Shown: positions 52,685 to 62,027 of the stretch, one piece after another
How positions within the stretch are numbered: the first letter of the stretch is position 1
How the letters are laid out: every line of letters starts with the position of its first letter
Source of the DNA: Bacillota bacterium
GTDB lineage: Bacteria > Bacillota > Clostridia > Clostridiales > Clostridiaceae
Reading direction: 5' to 3'
DNA length: 64,000 bases
Assembly: GCA_030706015.1 (NCBI GenBank)
Contig: JAUZPI010000007.1
Location: forward strand, 1 to 64,000
The notes under the pieces: generated by a model
The model's database searches: none
What the model was told of the DNA's origin: nothing
Seen by the model: the letters and a program-made list of their open reading frames with translations, nothing else
Position numbers and translations under genes: made by a program

Positions 52685-54511
52685 CTACTCAACCGTAACT
52701 GATTTAGCTAAATTTCTTGGCTTATCAACGTCGCAGCCTTTTTCTATGGACATGTAGTAGGATAATAATTGTAATGGCACAACTGATACTACTGGAGCTA
52801 ATAATGGCATTACCTTTGGAAGATACAGTACAGCATCAACTGTCTTTTCTATAGTTTGGTTTCCTTCTAGTGCTAATGCAGCTACGTGAGCTCCTCTTGT
52901 CTTAACTTCTTTTATATTACTTACCATCTTATCAAATAGATCTTCCTGTGTAGCTAATGCTATAACAACAGTTCCATCCTCTATTAAAGCTATAGGTCCA
53001 TGCTTAAGTTCACCAGCAGCATATGCTTCTGAATGAATATATGATATTTCTTTAAGCTTTAATGATCCTTCCATTGCTACTGCATAGTCAAGACCTCTTC
53101 CAAGGAAGAACATATCAGTTTCCTTTGCAAATTCCTTTGCAAATTTCTTAATATTGTCCTTATGGTTAAGTGCATCTTCAACTAAGCTTGGTAAACCAAT
53201 CATTGCTTCCTTAATTTCTTCTATTTGGCTATCGCTTACGGTTTCTTTATTCTTAGCAAGGAATAAAGCTATTATATACATTGCTATAAGCTGAGTTGTA
53301 TATGCTTTTGTTGAAGCAACTGCAATTTCCGGTCCAGCCCAAGTGTATAATATATCATCTGCTTCCCTTGATACTGTACTTCCAACTACATTAGTCACAG
53401 CTATAACTCTTGCATTTTTTGACTTACCTAATCTTAATGCTGCTAAAGTATCTGCTGTTTCTCCTGATTGACTTACAACTATCATTAAAGTCTTTTCATT
53501 TATTATTGGATCTCTATATCTAAATTCTGAAGCTATATCAACTTCTACTGGAATTCTTGCTAATTTCTCAATAACATATTTACCTACAATTCCTGCATGG
53601 TATGCAGTTCCGCAAGCAACTATATATACCTTATCTATATTATCTATTTGTTCTTTTGTTAGAGTGATTTTATCTAGCTTAATTTCTTCTCCAAGCATTA
53701 TTCTTGAAGTCATTGTATCCTTTATAACCTTTGGCTGCTCATGTATTTCTTTTAACATGAAGTGGTCATATCCACCCTTTTCTGCAGCATCAGCATTCCA
53801 AGTTACATGATAAACTTCTTTTTCGATTTTTTGTCCATCAGCTGAATAAATATCAACACTACTTGCTGTTAACACAACAAATTGGTTATCCTCTAATAGG
53901 TAAACCTGTCTTGTTTCATTTAATACAGCTGGTATATCTGAAGCTATAAAGTTTTCTCCGTCCTTTAAGCCAACTATAAGTGGGCTGTCTTTTCTTACAG
54001 CAACTATTTTATCTGGCTCATTTACATTTACTATTCCTAGTGCATAGCTTCCCTCAAGTTTTTCAACCGCCTTCATTGCTGCTTCTAAAAGATTTCCATT
54101 GTAGAAATAGTCCACTAAATGAGGTACCACTTCAGTATCTGTTTCTGATACAAAATTATATCCTTTTTCTTTTAACCATTCTCGTAGTTCTAAATAGTTT
54201 TCAATGATTCCATTGTGAACTACTGCTATAGTTCCATTTTCATTTGTGTGTGGATGTGAATTAGTAACTGATGGCGCTCCATGTGTTGCCCATCTAGTAT
54301 GGCCTATACCCACAACCCCTTGTATTGGTGATTCACTTAATTGAGCTTCAAGATTTGCAAGTCTTCCCTTAACCTTGCTAACGTTTATTTTATTATTGTC
54401 GATAACGGCTATACCTGCTGAATCATATCCTCTATATTCTAATTTGGCTAATCCCTCTACTAGGATTCCTGACGCCTCTCTTTTACCTGTATATCCAACT
54501 ATTCCGCACAT
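52685..54511 (-). CDS. glmS: Glutamine-fructose-6-phosphate aminotransferase
   Basis: A 608-residue GlmS, converting fructose-6-phosphate and glutamine to glucosamine-6-phosphate, the first committed step to UDP-GlcNAc. The N-terminal glutaminase begins MCGIVGYTGKR with nucleophile Cys2, and two SIS domains follow (SQSGETADT, STKAYTTQL, ELKHGPIALI, and the C-terminal KSVTVE). Full length for the family. It is preceded by a glmS ribozyme that cleaves its own mRNA when glucosamine-6-phosphate is plentiful. AGGAAG lies before the ATG. Confidence 0.98.
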   Translation of the reverse strand: MCGIVGYTGKREASGILVEGLAKLEYRGYDSAGIAVIDNNKINVSKVKGRLANLEAQLSESPIQGVVGIGHTRWATHGAPSVTNSHPHTNENGTIAVVHNGIIENYLELREWLKEKGYNFVSETDTEVVPHLVDYFYNGNLLEAAMKAVEKLEGSYALGIVNVNEPDKIVAVRKDSPLIVGLKDGENFIASDIPAVLNETRQVYLLEDNQFVVLTASSVDIYSADGQKIEKEVYHVTWNADAAEKGGYDHFMLKEIHEQPKVIKDTMTSRIMLGEEIKLDKITLTKEQIDNIDKVYIVACGTAYHAGIVGKYVIEKLARIPVEVDIASEFRYRDPIINEKTLMIVVSQSGETADTLAALRLGKSKNARVIAVTNVVGSTVSREADDILYTWAGPEIAVASTKAYTTQLIAMYIIALFLAKNKETVSDSQIEEIKEAMIGLPSLVEDALNHKDNIKKFAKEFAKETDMFFLGRGLDYAVAMEGSLKLKEISYIHSEAYAAGELKHGPIALIEDGTVVIALATQEDLFDKMVSNIKEVKTRGAHVAALALEGNQTIEKTVDAVLYLPKVMPLLAPVVSVVPLQLLSYYMSIEKGCDVDKPRNLAKSVTVE

Positions 54512-54649
54512 AATTCAATCTTCCTTTCATTTTTCAGGAACATATTAACTGCGGGTACATTTATATAAATGCATCATTAATTTAAAGCACAGCAGAAAAA
54601 AACTGTCTCAATAAATTATAAACCCTCAGCTATGCTCCTATATTATTTT

Positions 54650-54828
54650 AGGTTTTAACACCAGATTGATTTTGTCCCAAGAATCGCTTCCTGGTTTTAT
54701 CAATCGCTTACGGTAGTGCGATACCGTGGGGCATCCGCCGAAGATTCGATACTCCCCATCCTCGTCAACTTAAGCATTCCTCCAAATCTGTGATTTGGTT
54801 AAAACACTCAAGTTCTGGCGCTTTTACT
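54650..54828 (-). ncRNA. glmS ribozyme-riboswitch
   Basis: On the minus strand the leader reads AGCGCCAGAACTTG at its 5' end (54822 downward), then GTTGACGAGGATGGGG, TCTTCGGCGGATGCCCCACG, and ACCGTAAGCGATTG, which are the conserved core blocks of the glmS ribozyme. Cleavage is expected between 54822 and 54821, just before GCGCC. It uses glucosamine-6-phosphate as a cofactor, and cleaved mRNA is degraded, so glmS is shut down when its product accumulates. It lies about 140 bases before the glmS start. Confidence 0.96.
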
Positions 54829-55187
54829 ATCATTATATATTAAAGTATAGATAAATGAACCACAGTATATTGAATATTTTAAAAAACAAACTGTGTTCCG
54901 CTTATTTCCACCTCCTTTATGTTAATTCTATATTAATATATAATTACCATTATATTATATTTTCAATGCATGTCCAAGTCAACCTGTTTATCTTTGGTAT
55001 TAATAATAACCTATATGTTTTTATGTAATAGTTTAGCTATTTTCGTGGAAAAAATATTTATTTTATTAAAAAATATATAATATTACATTAATTTATTTTT
55101 TCTATTTATTTACCTTTTTATTGTATTCACAAATAATAAATGATAAAATATCATTGTATTTATATATAATCAAAGGAGGTTTATGTG
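54829..55187. other. Divergent promoter region between glmS ribozyme and surface-protein gene
   Basis: AT-rich, without open frames. It must hold the glmS promoter (minus strand) and the promoter of the sortase island (plus strand), whose first gene has a very strong RBS, AAAGGAGG, at 55172-55179. No operator was recognised. Confidence 0.4.
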
Positions 55188-55751
55188 ATGAAACTTAGCA
55201 AAAAATTATTAACTGCATTAGTTACAGCTTCATTAGTAGTTGGAACTTCTGTTACTGCTTTTGCAGCATCAAATTCTGACGTTATTACTGCTCTTACAAA
55301 TGCTGGTGTATCTTCAGACTATATCAGCCAAGTTCAAACTTACCTAAACAACAATACTATATCTTCTAGCAATCTAGATGCTATAGTAACTGAAATAGGT
55401 GTTGTTAAAGCTGCTGGAGTAAAATCTGTTGATGATTACAACAAATTAGATTCTACTACAAAAGCTCAAGTTGCTGCTGCTATAAAAACTGCTGCTACTG
55501 ATGCTGGTCTTACTGTTACAAAGAATTCTGATGGTTCTTTCGTAGCAAAAGATGCTAGCGGAAACACTGTGGCTACTATATCAAGCACAGGAGCTCTTAC
55601 TGTTGCAAATGCATCTGGTACAACTGGAGCAGCTGCAAACACAACTGGAACTAACTATGGAAACTTAGCTGCTCTTGGAGCATTATTAGTAATAGTTTCA
55701 GCTAGTACTCTTGTTGTTTCAAAAAGAAGACAAGCTGTTGCTAACAACTAA
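55188..55751 (+). CDS. Secreted Ala/Thr-rich surface protein with sortase-type C-terminus
   Basis: A 187-residue protein with a clear signal peptide (1-27, ending TAFAA), a low-complexity Ala/Thr/Ser/Val-rich body and a C-terminal hydrophobic helix (about 160-177) followed by SKRRQ. That is a cell-wall sorting signal layout, but the canonical LPxTG is absent: residues before the helix read TTGTNYGNL. The following gene is a class D sortase, so this is the likely substrate. The body may repeat a two-helix unit near residues 30-100. ATG at 55188 follows AGGAGG; GTG at 55185 also precedes it. Confidence 0.75.
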   Translation: MKLSKKLLTALVTASLVVGTSVTAFAASNSDVITALTNAGVSSDYISQVQTYLNNNTISSSNLDAIVTEIGVVKAAGVKSVDDYNKLDSTTKAQVAAAIKTAATDAGLTVTKNSDGSFVAKDASGNTVATISSTGALTVANASGTTGAAANTTGTNYGNLAALGALLVIVSASTLVVSKRRQAVANN

Positions 55752-55775
55752 AATAAAACATAAGGAGATTTGCTA

Positions 55776-56426
55776 ATGAGTAGAAGACTTATAAACTCAA
55801 CCAGCAAAAACTCCAGCAGAGGAAAGAAAGGAATTCTATTTGGAATTCCTATCTTTCTTTTATTATGCGGAATTGCATTAATAACCTTTGCTGGTTGGAA
55901 TTTAATAAAACAAACTTATTTCGTAAGTAAAGTTATTGTTAATAAACCTTCGACTAACACTCCAATAAAAAAGATAACTATTAATAATAAAAAAGTGGAA
56001 TATCCTAGAAATGGTGATCAGCTTGGCACCTTAATTATCCCTTCAATTTCGTTAAATTACCCTATCATCGAAGGTGATGATCAGGAAAATCTAGCAAAAG
56101 GTGTTGGCCACGATTCATCTACCCCTATACCGGGACAAGTGGGAAACATAGTATTAGATGCACATCGTGACACTATGTTTAGAAATCTTGGAGACTTAAA
56201 AATTGGTGATAATATAACAATTGAAACCAAGTACGGAAAATATACCTATAAAGTATATAAAACCAGAATAGTAACCCCTGATGATACAACTGCCATTATA
56301 AAATCTGATAAGCAAATGCTGACATTATATACTTGTTATCCATTTAATTATATCGGTCATGCTCCTAAAAGATATATTGTTATGACTGAATTTGTAAGTT
56401 CTACAGATACAAATAAAATAAATTAA
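55776..56426 (+). CDS. Class D sortase
   Basis: A 216-residue sortase. A single N-terminal membrane helix (20-42) anchors it outside the membrane, and the catalytic residues are visible: His130 in LDAHRD, Cys187 in TLYTCYPF and Arg199 in APKRYIV. The TLxTC motif and length fit the class D type found in Clostridium and Bacillus. It would cleave a sorting signal and link the substrate to the wall. It sits 24 bp after the putative substrate gene and before two membrane proteins. ATG at 55776 has AAGGAG upstream. Confidence 0.92.
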   Translation: MSRRLINSTSKNSSRGKKGILFGIPIFLLLCGIALITFAGWNLIKQTYFVSKVIVNKPSTNTPIKKITINNKKVEYPRNGDQLGTLIIPSISLNYPIIEGDDQENLAKGVGHDSSTPIPGQVGNIVLDAHRDTMFRNLGDLKIGDNITIETKYGKYTYKVYKTRIVTPDDTTAIIKSDKQMLTLYTCYPFNYIGHAPKRYIVMTEFVSSTDTNKIN

Positions 56427-56447
56427 GAAGGTAAGTGATGTTTGACT

Positions 56448-57320
56448 ATGAAAAAACTTAAAGCATTTTTTGTATTTCTATTAAGCCTATTCATGGTTTT
56501 AGATATATTTGCTCTGCAAATTTCAATATTCAGTCACAATAAACTATTGAATGAAAACTATTATACAGCTAGATTCAGTACACTTGGTTTATATTCTTTT
56601 ATCAATCAGTCTATTTCGTCAGACTTAGGAAATATTCAAAGAGAATGTAATTTACCACAGAGTATTTTTGATGGAATATATAATAAAACTTCAATTGAAA
56701 ATAAAGTAAATCAATATACGGTTAGTATATTAGATTATATGAAATATAAAACACATAAATTTCCTTTATCAGATATAAATGATTATTCTTCTGCCTTTAA
56801 TAAAAATATTGATACTTTTCTTGCTACAGCAAATGTTGCTTTAGATGATTCAAGCAAAGCAGAAATAAACAATATAAAATCGCAGACAGCAAATGTAATG
56901 AAGAATGAGGTTTATCTTGTTAATCTTAATAGCTTTGCTGGTTCTCAATCATTTGAAAAAGCTAGATCTTATGCATATAAAGTATATTCGGCAGAAGGTC
57001 CGTTGACAGGAATATTAGTAGCCCTAATAATTGTATTGCTTATTCTTGAACGGAAAGATATTTTATCATTTTTTAGGTGGTTCTCAGCTTCTTTGATTGC
57101 AGGTGGTTTAATGATTTTAATCCCTTGTGCATTATTAATACACTCAGGTTTTATGAACAATTTAGCATTGAGTGCCCCTAAATTACAGTTGATAGTTGGA
57201 ACTATAATACGTGACTTTCTTCAAAGCATGCTAACACCAAGTATTTATATTTCAATAATAGGACTAGTTATATTTATTGCTGGTATGTTATTAAGTAACA
57301 AAAAAGAAATTAGGGCCTAA
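56448..57320 (+). CDS. Sortase-island four-helix membrane protein, copy 1
   Basis: A 290-residue protein not assignable to a known family. One N-terminal helix (6-27), about 150 extracellular residues, then three helices (about 185-205, 212-235, 260-285). The extracellular part includes YYTARFSTLGLYSFINQ and an NLPQSIF motif. It is a paralogue of the gene at 57542. The start is uncertain: ATG at 56448 matches the paralogue, while TTG at 56442 is better placed for the AAGG. It follows the sortase by 21 bp, suggesting a role in the same surface pathway. Confidence 0.7.
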   Translation: MKKLKAFFVFLLSLFMVLDIFALQISIFSHNKLLNENYYTARFSTLGLYSFINQSISSDLGNIQRECNLPQSIFDGIYNKTSIENKVNQYTVSILDYMKYKTHKFPLSDINDYSSAFNKNIDTFLATANVALDDSSKAEINNIKSQTANVMKNEVYLVNLNSFAGSQSFEKARSYAYKVYSAEGPLTGILVALIIVLLILERKDILSFFRWFSASLIAGGLMILIPCALLIHSGFMNNLALSAPKLQLIVGTIIRDFLQSMLTPSIYISIIGLVIFIAGMLLSNKKEIRA

Positions 57321-57330
57321 CTAGGCTATG

Positions 57331-57372
57331 AAAATAGAGCTCAAATCTATAAAAGATATGAGGTCTATTTTT
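57331..57372 (+). terminator. Terminator after sortase-island copy 1
   Basis: A long hairpin with arms AAAATAGAGCTCAAATC and GATATGAGGTCTATTTT (two mismatches) followed by TTTTATTT. It separates copy 2, which may therefore be expressed separately. Confidence 0.72.
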
Positions 57373-57541
57373 ATTTGCAGCTGCAAATATTTTTCGCAAA
57401 TACTACGAAACTTTTTTAGGTCTAAATGATATAAACTAGGATATAATATTAATATGTATACTATATTGGGTTTTATTTTTATATACGTCTGGTCGTAGTA
57501 ACCGTTAAAGAATTGATATTGTGGAGGACGGAATTAATAAT

Positions 57542-58339
57542 ATGAAGGCGATTAAGTTAACATTTTCATTACTGTTGAGTTTACTAATAACTATAAATTT
57601 AGTACTCCTGCAGTGTTCTTATTTTACCAACAAAGTTTTCTATAATTATAATTTCTATATTGATAAATTTGAAAAATATCAACTATATTCGTATATTCAG
57701 GATGTAGCAAAAAAGAACTTGGGTAGTTTAGCAAAAACTTACAATTTGCCCGAAAACATTTTTTCCAGCATAATCACATTGGATTATATAAAACTTCAAG
57801 TTCAAGGAGCTACTAAAGGTTTTCTAAATTATATGCTTTATAAAACCAATAATCTACCATATATAAATATAAATAACGGAGTAAACAATGCAAACTCAAA
57901 CGTCAGCAATAGCGCATCTTATACAACTGACTTGACTACAATAATTAACTCCCAAAACTTTCAATCAGCTAGAGCAGCTTTATATAGGTTATATTTATAT
58001 AAAAACACCTTGATTTGCACATTAATTATATTGTCTTTTGCCTTACTAATTATAAAAAGAAAAGATATTTTTTCTTTTCTAATCTGGCTTGCCTGCTCGT
58101 TTATGACTGGTGGCTTTATTGCTATTCTCCTTTCATTTATTGGTATTTCATCTAGTATTGTTAAAAATATAAATACAGGTATACCAAATCTGAACCTAAT
58201 GATTACCGCTATCTTAAAGGATTATTTTAGATACTTTTTATACTGCGGAGGAATACTTGCTGGTATGGGTATATTAGTCCTTGCAGCATCTTTAATTATT
58301 AAAAATATTTTATTTAGCAAAAAAACAATCACAAGTTAA
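57542..58339 (+). CDS. Sortase-island four-helix membrane protein, copy 2
   Basis: A 265-residue paralogue of copy 1, with the same layout: N-terminal helix, roughly 130 extracellular residues, three C-terminal helices. Shared features include YNFYIDKFEKYQLYSYIQD against YYTARFSTLGLYSFINQ, NLPENIF against NLPQSIF, and FLNYMLYKTNNLP against LDYMKYKTHKFP. No enzyme motif is visible. ATG at 57542 follows GGAGGA by eleven bases. Function unknown. Confidence 0.68.
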   Translation: MKAIKLTFSLLLSLLITINLVLLQCSYFTNKVFYNYNFYIDKFEKYQLYSYIQDVAKKNLGSLAKTYNLPENIFSSIITLDYIKLQVQGATKGFLNYMLYKTNNLPYININNGVNNANSNVSNSASYTTDLTTIINSQNFQSARAALYRLYLYKNTLICTLIILSFALLIIKRKDIFSFLIWLACSFMTGGFIAILLSFIGISSSIVKNINTGIPNLNLMITAILKDYFRYFLYCGGILAGMGILVLAASLIIKNILFSKKTITS

Positions 58340-58362
58340 TATGCTCCACAAACCATGAGCAA

Positions 58363-58405
58363 AAAGACAGAACACAATGAATTTATCAGCTTGTGTTCTG
58401 TCTTT
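58363..58405. terminator. Bidirectional terminator after glmM
   Basis: AAAGACAGAACACAA (58363-58377) pairs perfectly with TTGTGTTCTGTCTTT (58391-58405). It lies between the plus-strand copy 2 gene and minus-strand glmM. Confidence 0.88.
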
Positions 58406-58415
58406 ATTATATAAC

Positions 58416-59765
58416 TTATTTATTAGCTTTATATTCTATAAATTTAGCAAGGCTATGTGCCATTTCATCAAGTTCCTTCTGATTTTCTCCCTCCAGCATA
58501 ACTCTTACCAAAGGCTCTGTACCTGATGGTCTTATAAGGACTCTTCCACAGCCATGAAGCTTTTCTTCAATTGCAGTTATTTTATCTACTATCTCTTTGT
58601 CATCTAAATAGATGTTCTTCTTATCATTCGGAACCACAGCATTTGCAAGCACTTGAGGAAGTTGTTTCATCATAGATGCCAGCTGTGATAGTGATTTTGC
58701 AGTTTTCTTTACAATAGCTGATAATTGCAATGCAGTTACAAGTCCATCACCTGTAGTATTGTGTTCTAGGAATATTATATGTCCTGACTGCTCACCACCA
58801 ATAGCATAACCTTCCTTGAGCATTTCTTCAAGTACATATCTGTCTCCAACCTTAGTTTTAACAGTATCTATTTCTTCCTTATTCATTGCTATGAATAATC
58901 CCATGTTACTCATGATTGTAGTTACAAGGACATTCTTGGTTAATCTACCCTGTTGTTTTAAATTAGCTGCGCAAATAGCCATTATATGATCTCCATCAAT
59001 AAGGTTTCCCTTTTCATCTACTGCAAGGCATCTATCTGCATCTCCATCAAAGGCAAGACCTAAATGACACTGCTTTCTAACAACATAGTCCATTAGTTCT
59101 TCTGGGTGGGTAGAACCACATTTCTCATTGATATTAACTCCATCAGGGTCATTATTAATAACCACAACTTCAGCACCTAGTTCTCTGAAAGCCCTAACCG
59201 CTGATTTATAAGCCGCACCATTAGCACAATCAAGAGCTACTCTAAGTCCCTTTAGATCAACATCTATTGTACTCTTAGCAAATTCTACATAATCTTCTAG
59301 CGCTGATTCTTCAAATACTCTTCTTCCAACCTCTCCGCCTACTGGGGAAGGAACTCCTTCAAAATTGCTTTCAATTACAGCTTGAATCTTATCTTCTAAT
59401 TCATCTGATAGTTTAAGTCCTTTGCCATCAAAGAACTTTATTCCGTTATATTCTACTGGATTATGTGAAGCTGATATAACAACTCCTGCATCCGCTCCAT
59501 ATTTTCTTGTAAGATAAGCTACCGCTGGCGTAGGAATAACATTGGCAAATATTACACCTGCTCCTACTGAAAGTATTCCTGAAACTAAAGCAGTACTTAG
59601 CATATCTCCGGATATTCTCGTATCCAAACCAACTAAAATTTTAGGCTTATGAGCCCCTTGAGTTAATACATATGCTCCTGCTCTACCTAATTTGTATGCT
59701 AACTCCGGTGTTAATTCCTTATTTGCAATACCTCTTACTCCATCGGTACCAAACATTCTGCCCAT
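58416..59765 (-). CDS. glmM: Phosphoglucosamine mutase
   Basis: A 449-residue phosphohexomutase interconverting glucosamine-6-phosphate and glucosamine-1-phosphate, the step after GlmS. MFGTDGVRG at the start, the phosphoserine loop ISASHNP (catalytic Ser near 100), the metal loop DGDADRC and the phosphate-binding RPSGTEP are all intact. Its neighbourhood with cdaR at the right edge matches the usual cdaA-cdaR-glmM setting, here separated by other genes. Full family length. Confidence 0.97.
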   Translation of the reverse strand: MGRMFGTDGVRGIANKELTPELAYKLGRAGAYVLTQGAHKPKILVGLDTRISGDMLSTALVSGILSVGAGVIFANVIPTPAVAYLTRKYGADAGVVISASHNPVEYNGIKFFDGKGLKLSDELEDKIQAVIESNFEGVPSPVGGEVGRRVFEESALEDYVEFAKSTIDVDLKGLRVALDCANGAAYKSAVRAFRELGAEVVVINNDPDGVNINEKCGSTHPEELMDYVVRKQCHLGLAFDGDADRCLAVDEKGNLIDGDHIMAICAANLKQQGRLTKNVLVTTIMSNMGLFIAMNKEEIDTVKTKVGDRYVLEEMLKEGYAIGGEQSGHIIFLEHNTTGDGLVTALQLSAIVKKTAKSLSQLASMMKQLPQVLANAVVPNDKKNIYLDDKEIVDKITAIEEKLHGCGRVLIRPSGTEPLVRVMLEGENQKELDEMAHSLAKFIEYKANK

Positions 59766-59865
59766 TATTTTTACCTCACTTTACTATTTCATATATTATA
59801 TTATGTCACATGTTATTATATCATCTTTAATATTAATTTTGTAGATAGCTATTTTGTAAAAAAAT

Positions 59866-59904
59866 ACAGCTCACAATATACTTATACTTTATATTGTGAG
59901 CTGT
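59866..59904 (-). terminator. Terminator after butyrate kinase
   Basis: ACAGCTCACAATAT (59866-59879) and ATATTGTGAGCTGT (59891-59904) form a perfect 14-bp stem, followed on the minus strand by ATTTTTTT. Confidence 0.85.
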
Positions 59905-59928
59905 TATATTTATTTCAGTGCTGAAAAA

Positions 59929-60993
59929 TTAATATTGTTTTGCTTCTTCTTCTCCATTAAGAACTCTAAGACCGCCTTCAGCTAATGCTAAAAGTTCATC
60001 TTCTCCTGGATAAATAACTACCGGAGCAATGAAGTTAATTTTCTTTGAAATCTTTTCAGTTACTAACTTATTGTATGCAATTCCACCTGTTAAAAGTATT
60101 GCATCAACTTTTCCTTCTAAAGCTGCTGCACATTTACCTATTTCTTTTGCTATTTGGTATATAAAAGCATCATAAATTAATACAGCTTTTTCTTCGCCTT
60201 TTTCTGCTGCAGCTGCTACTTCTCTAAAATCATTTGTGTTAAGGTAAGCAACTGTTCCACCTTTACCATTGATTTTCTTTTTAATTTCATCATGAGTGTA
60301 TTCACCGCTAAAGCAAAGTTTAACTAAATCTCCTATTGGAACTCCTCCGCTTCTTTCAGGTGAGAATGGACCTTCTCCATCTAGAGCATTATTTACATCA
60401 ACAACTCTTCCTGCCTTATGAGCACCTACTGATGTACCTCCACCCATGTGAGTAACAATTAAATTTATTTCTTCGTAGTTTTTGCCATTTTCTTTTGCAT
60501 ATCTTTTAGCAACTGCTTTTTGATTTAATGCATGGAATATACTCTTTCTTTCAATTTCAGGAATTCCTGATATTCTTGCAACATCATCTAATTCGTCAAC
60601 AACAACTGGGTCAACTATAAATGATGGTACTCCTAATTCTTTTGCTATTTCATTTGCAATTATTCCACCTAGATTTGAAGCATGTTGTCCTTGAACCCCA
60701 ACCTTTAAATCCTCTAACATAGCTTCATTAACTGCATATGTACCGCTTACTATTGGTTTTAAAAGTCCGCCTCTTCCTACTACTGCATCAAGAGTCTTAA
60801 TGTCAAAATTCTTTTCCTTCAGTACATTTAGTATAACTTCTTTACGGAAATTAAATTGATCATATATAGTAGCATATCTTCCTATTTCCTCTGAGGAATG
60901 TCTTAAAGTTTCCTCTAAAACTTGATTAGTATCCTCGTATACCCCGATTTTAGTTGATGTTGAACCTGGATTAATTATTAATAATCTTTTCAT
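59929..60993 (-). CDS. buk: Butyrate kinase
   Basis: A 354-residue ASKHA-family kinase that converts butyryl phosphate and ADP to butyrate and ATP, the last step of butyrate fermentation. Motifs: LLIINPGSTSTKIGVY, the ATP-binding VTHMGGGTSVGAH and LLTGGIAY. It follows ptb by 55 bp in the same direction, the standard clostridial ptb-buk operon order. The family is clear and full length. Confidence 0.97.
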   Translation of the reverse strand: MKRLLIINPGSTSTKIGVYEDTNQVLEETLRHSSEEIGRYATIYDQFNFRKEVILNVLKEKNFDIKTLDAVVGRGGLLKPIVSGTYAVNEAMLEDLKVGVQGQHASNLGGIIANEIAKELGVPSFIVDPVVVDELDDVARISGIPEIERKSIFHALNQKAVAKRYAKENGKNYEEINLIVTHMGGGTSVGAHKAGRVVDVNNALDGEGPFSPERSGGVPIGDLVKLCFSGEYTHDEIKKKINGKGGTVAYLNTNDFREVAAAAEKGEEKAVLIYDAFIYQIAKEIGKCAAALEGKVDAILLTGGIAYNKLVTEKISKKINFIAPVVIYPGEDELLALAEGGLRVLNGEEEAKQY

Positions 60994-61048
60994 GCTCTCC
61001 CTGCCCCCTTAATATTTATCTATTGTAAATTTTAGTTTATGTGAAATT

Positions 61049-61954
61049 TTATTTTAAATCTGCAACTAATGATGCAAGTGCTATTGAATACATTTTAGTT
61101 TCATGACTGTCTGCTCTTGAAGTTAAAACAACTGGTGCAGATGTTCCTACAAGTAGACATCCATTTTTTGAATTTGTAGTATATGTTAATGTCTTATACA
61201 TTACATTACCTGTTTCTATGTTTGGTAGCATTAATATGTCTGCTTTTCCGGCTACAGGACCCCCAACGTTTTTATGTTCTGCAGCTTCTTCTGATAAAGC
61301 TATGTCTAAGGATAATGGTCCATCAATTACACATCCTTTGATTTGTCCTCTTTCATTCATCTTTGCAAGCATTGCAGCATCTAATGTAGCTGGCATATTT
61401 GGATTAACAACTTCAACCGCACAAACTGGAGCTACTCTTGGTTTATCTATTCCTATTGCATGTGCAACTTCAACTGCATTGTTTATGATTTGAATTTTAT
61501 CTTTAAATTCTGGATACATATTGAAAGCAACGTCCGTTAAGAACAGTAGTCTGTCAAAAGCTTCTGTTTCAAATACAGCTACGTGTGACATAAGTTTTCC
61601 TGTTCTAAGTCCTACTTCTTTGTTTAATACAGCTCTTAAAAAGTTTGCAGTATCAATTAAACCTTTCATAACCATATCTGCTTCACCCTTTGAAGCCAAT
61701 TCAACAGCCTTAAGTGCAGCTTTTTTAGGATTTGGCTCATGAATGATTTGGAAGTCTTCTACGTTCATTCCTATTTTTAATGCTATTGAAGTTATCTCTT
61801 CCTTGTCTCCAACTAATATAGCATTTGCTATTCCATTGTTCTTAGCATCTCTTACTGCCTCTAATACTGGTTCATCTTGAGCTACTGCTACTGCTACTGT
61901 TTTTATGTCTCTACTTCTAACTTTATCTAGGATCTCATTAAAACTTTTAATCAT
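61049..61954 (-). CDS. ptb: Phosphate butyryltransferase
   Basis: A 301-residue PTA_PTB family enzyme exchanging CoA of butyryl-CoA for phosphate. It begins MIKSFNEILDKVRS and contains VMKGLIDTANFLRA and the C-terminal TSAPVVLTSRADS, typical for Ptb. Its product butyryl phosphate is used by Buk. The leader contains a hairpin at 61981-62027. GAGGTG lies before the ATG. Together with buk it makes butyrate-linked ATP. Confidence 0.97.
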   Translation of the reverse strand: MIKSFNEILDKVRSRDIKTVAVAVAQDEPVLEAVRDAKNNGIANAILVGDKEEITSIALKIGMNVEDFQIIHEPNPKKAALKAVELASKGEADMVMKGLIDTANFLRAVLNKEVGLRTGKLMSHVAVFETEAFDRLLFLTDVAFNMYPEFKDKIQIINNAVEVAHAIGIDKPRVAPVCAVEVVNPNMPATLDAAMLAKMNERGQIKGCVIDGPLSLDIALSEEAAEHKNVGGPVAGKADILMLPNIETGNVMYKTLTYTTNSKNGCLLVGTSAPVVLTSRADSHETKMYSIALASLVADLK

Positions 61955-61980
61955 TTATAGCACCTCTTTTTTATATTTTT

Positions 61981-62027
61981 GCGATTCTATAAAAAATTAT
62001 CTGTAAAATAACTTTTTGTAGAATCGC
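61981..62027 (-). promoter_or_regulatory. Long hairpin in the ptb 5' leader
   Basis: GCGATTCTA (61981-61989) pairs exactly with TAGAATCGC (62019-62027), and the adjacent A/T bases extend the stem to about 15 bp with wobbles. It ends about 25 bases before the ptb start and lacks a following U run, so it is not a terminator. It may stabilise the mRNA or bind a regulator. Confidence 0.4.
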
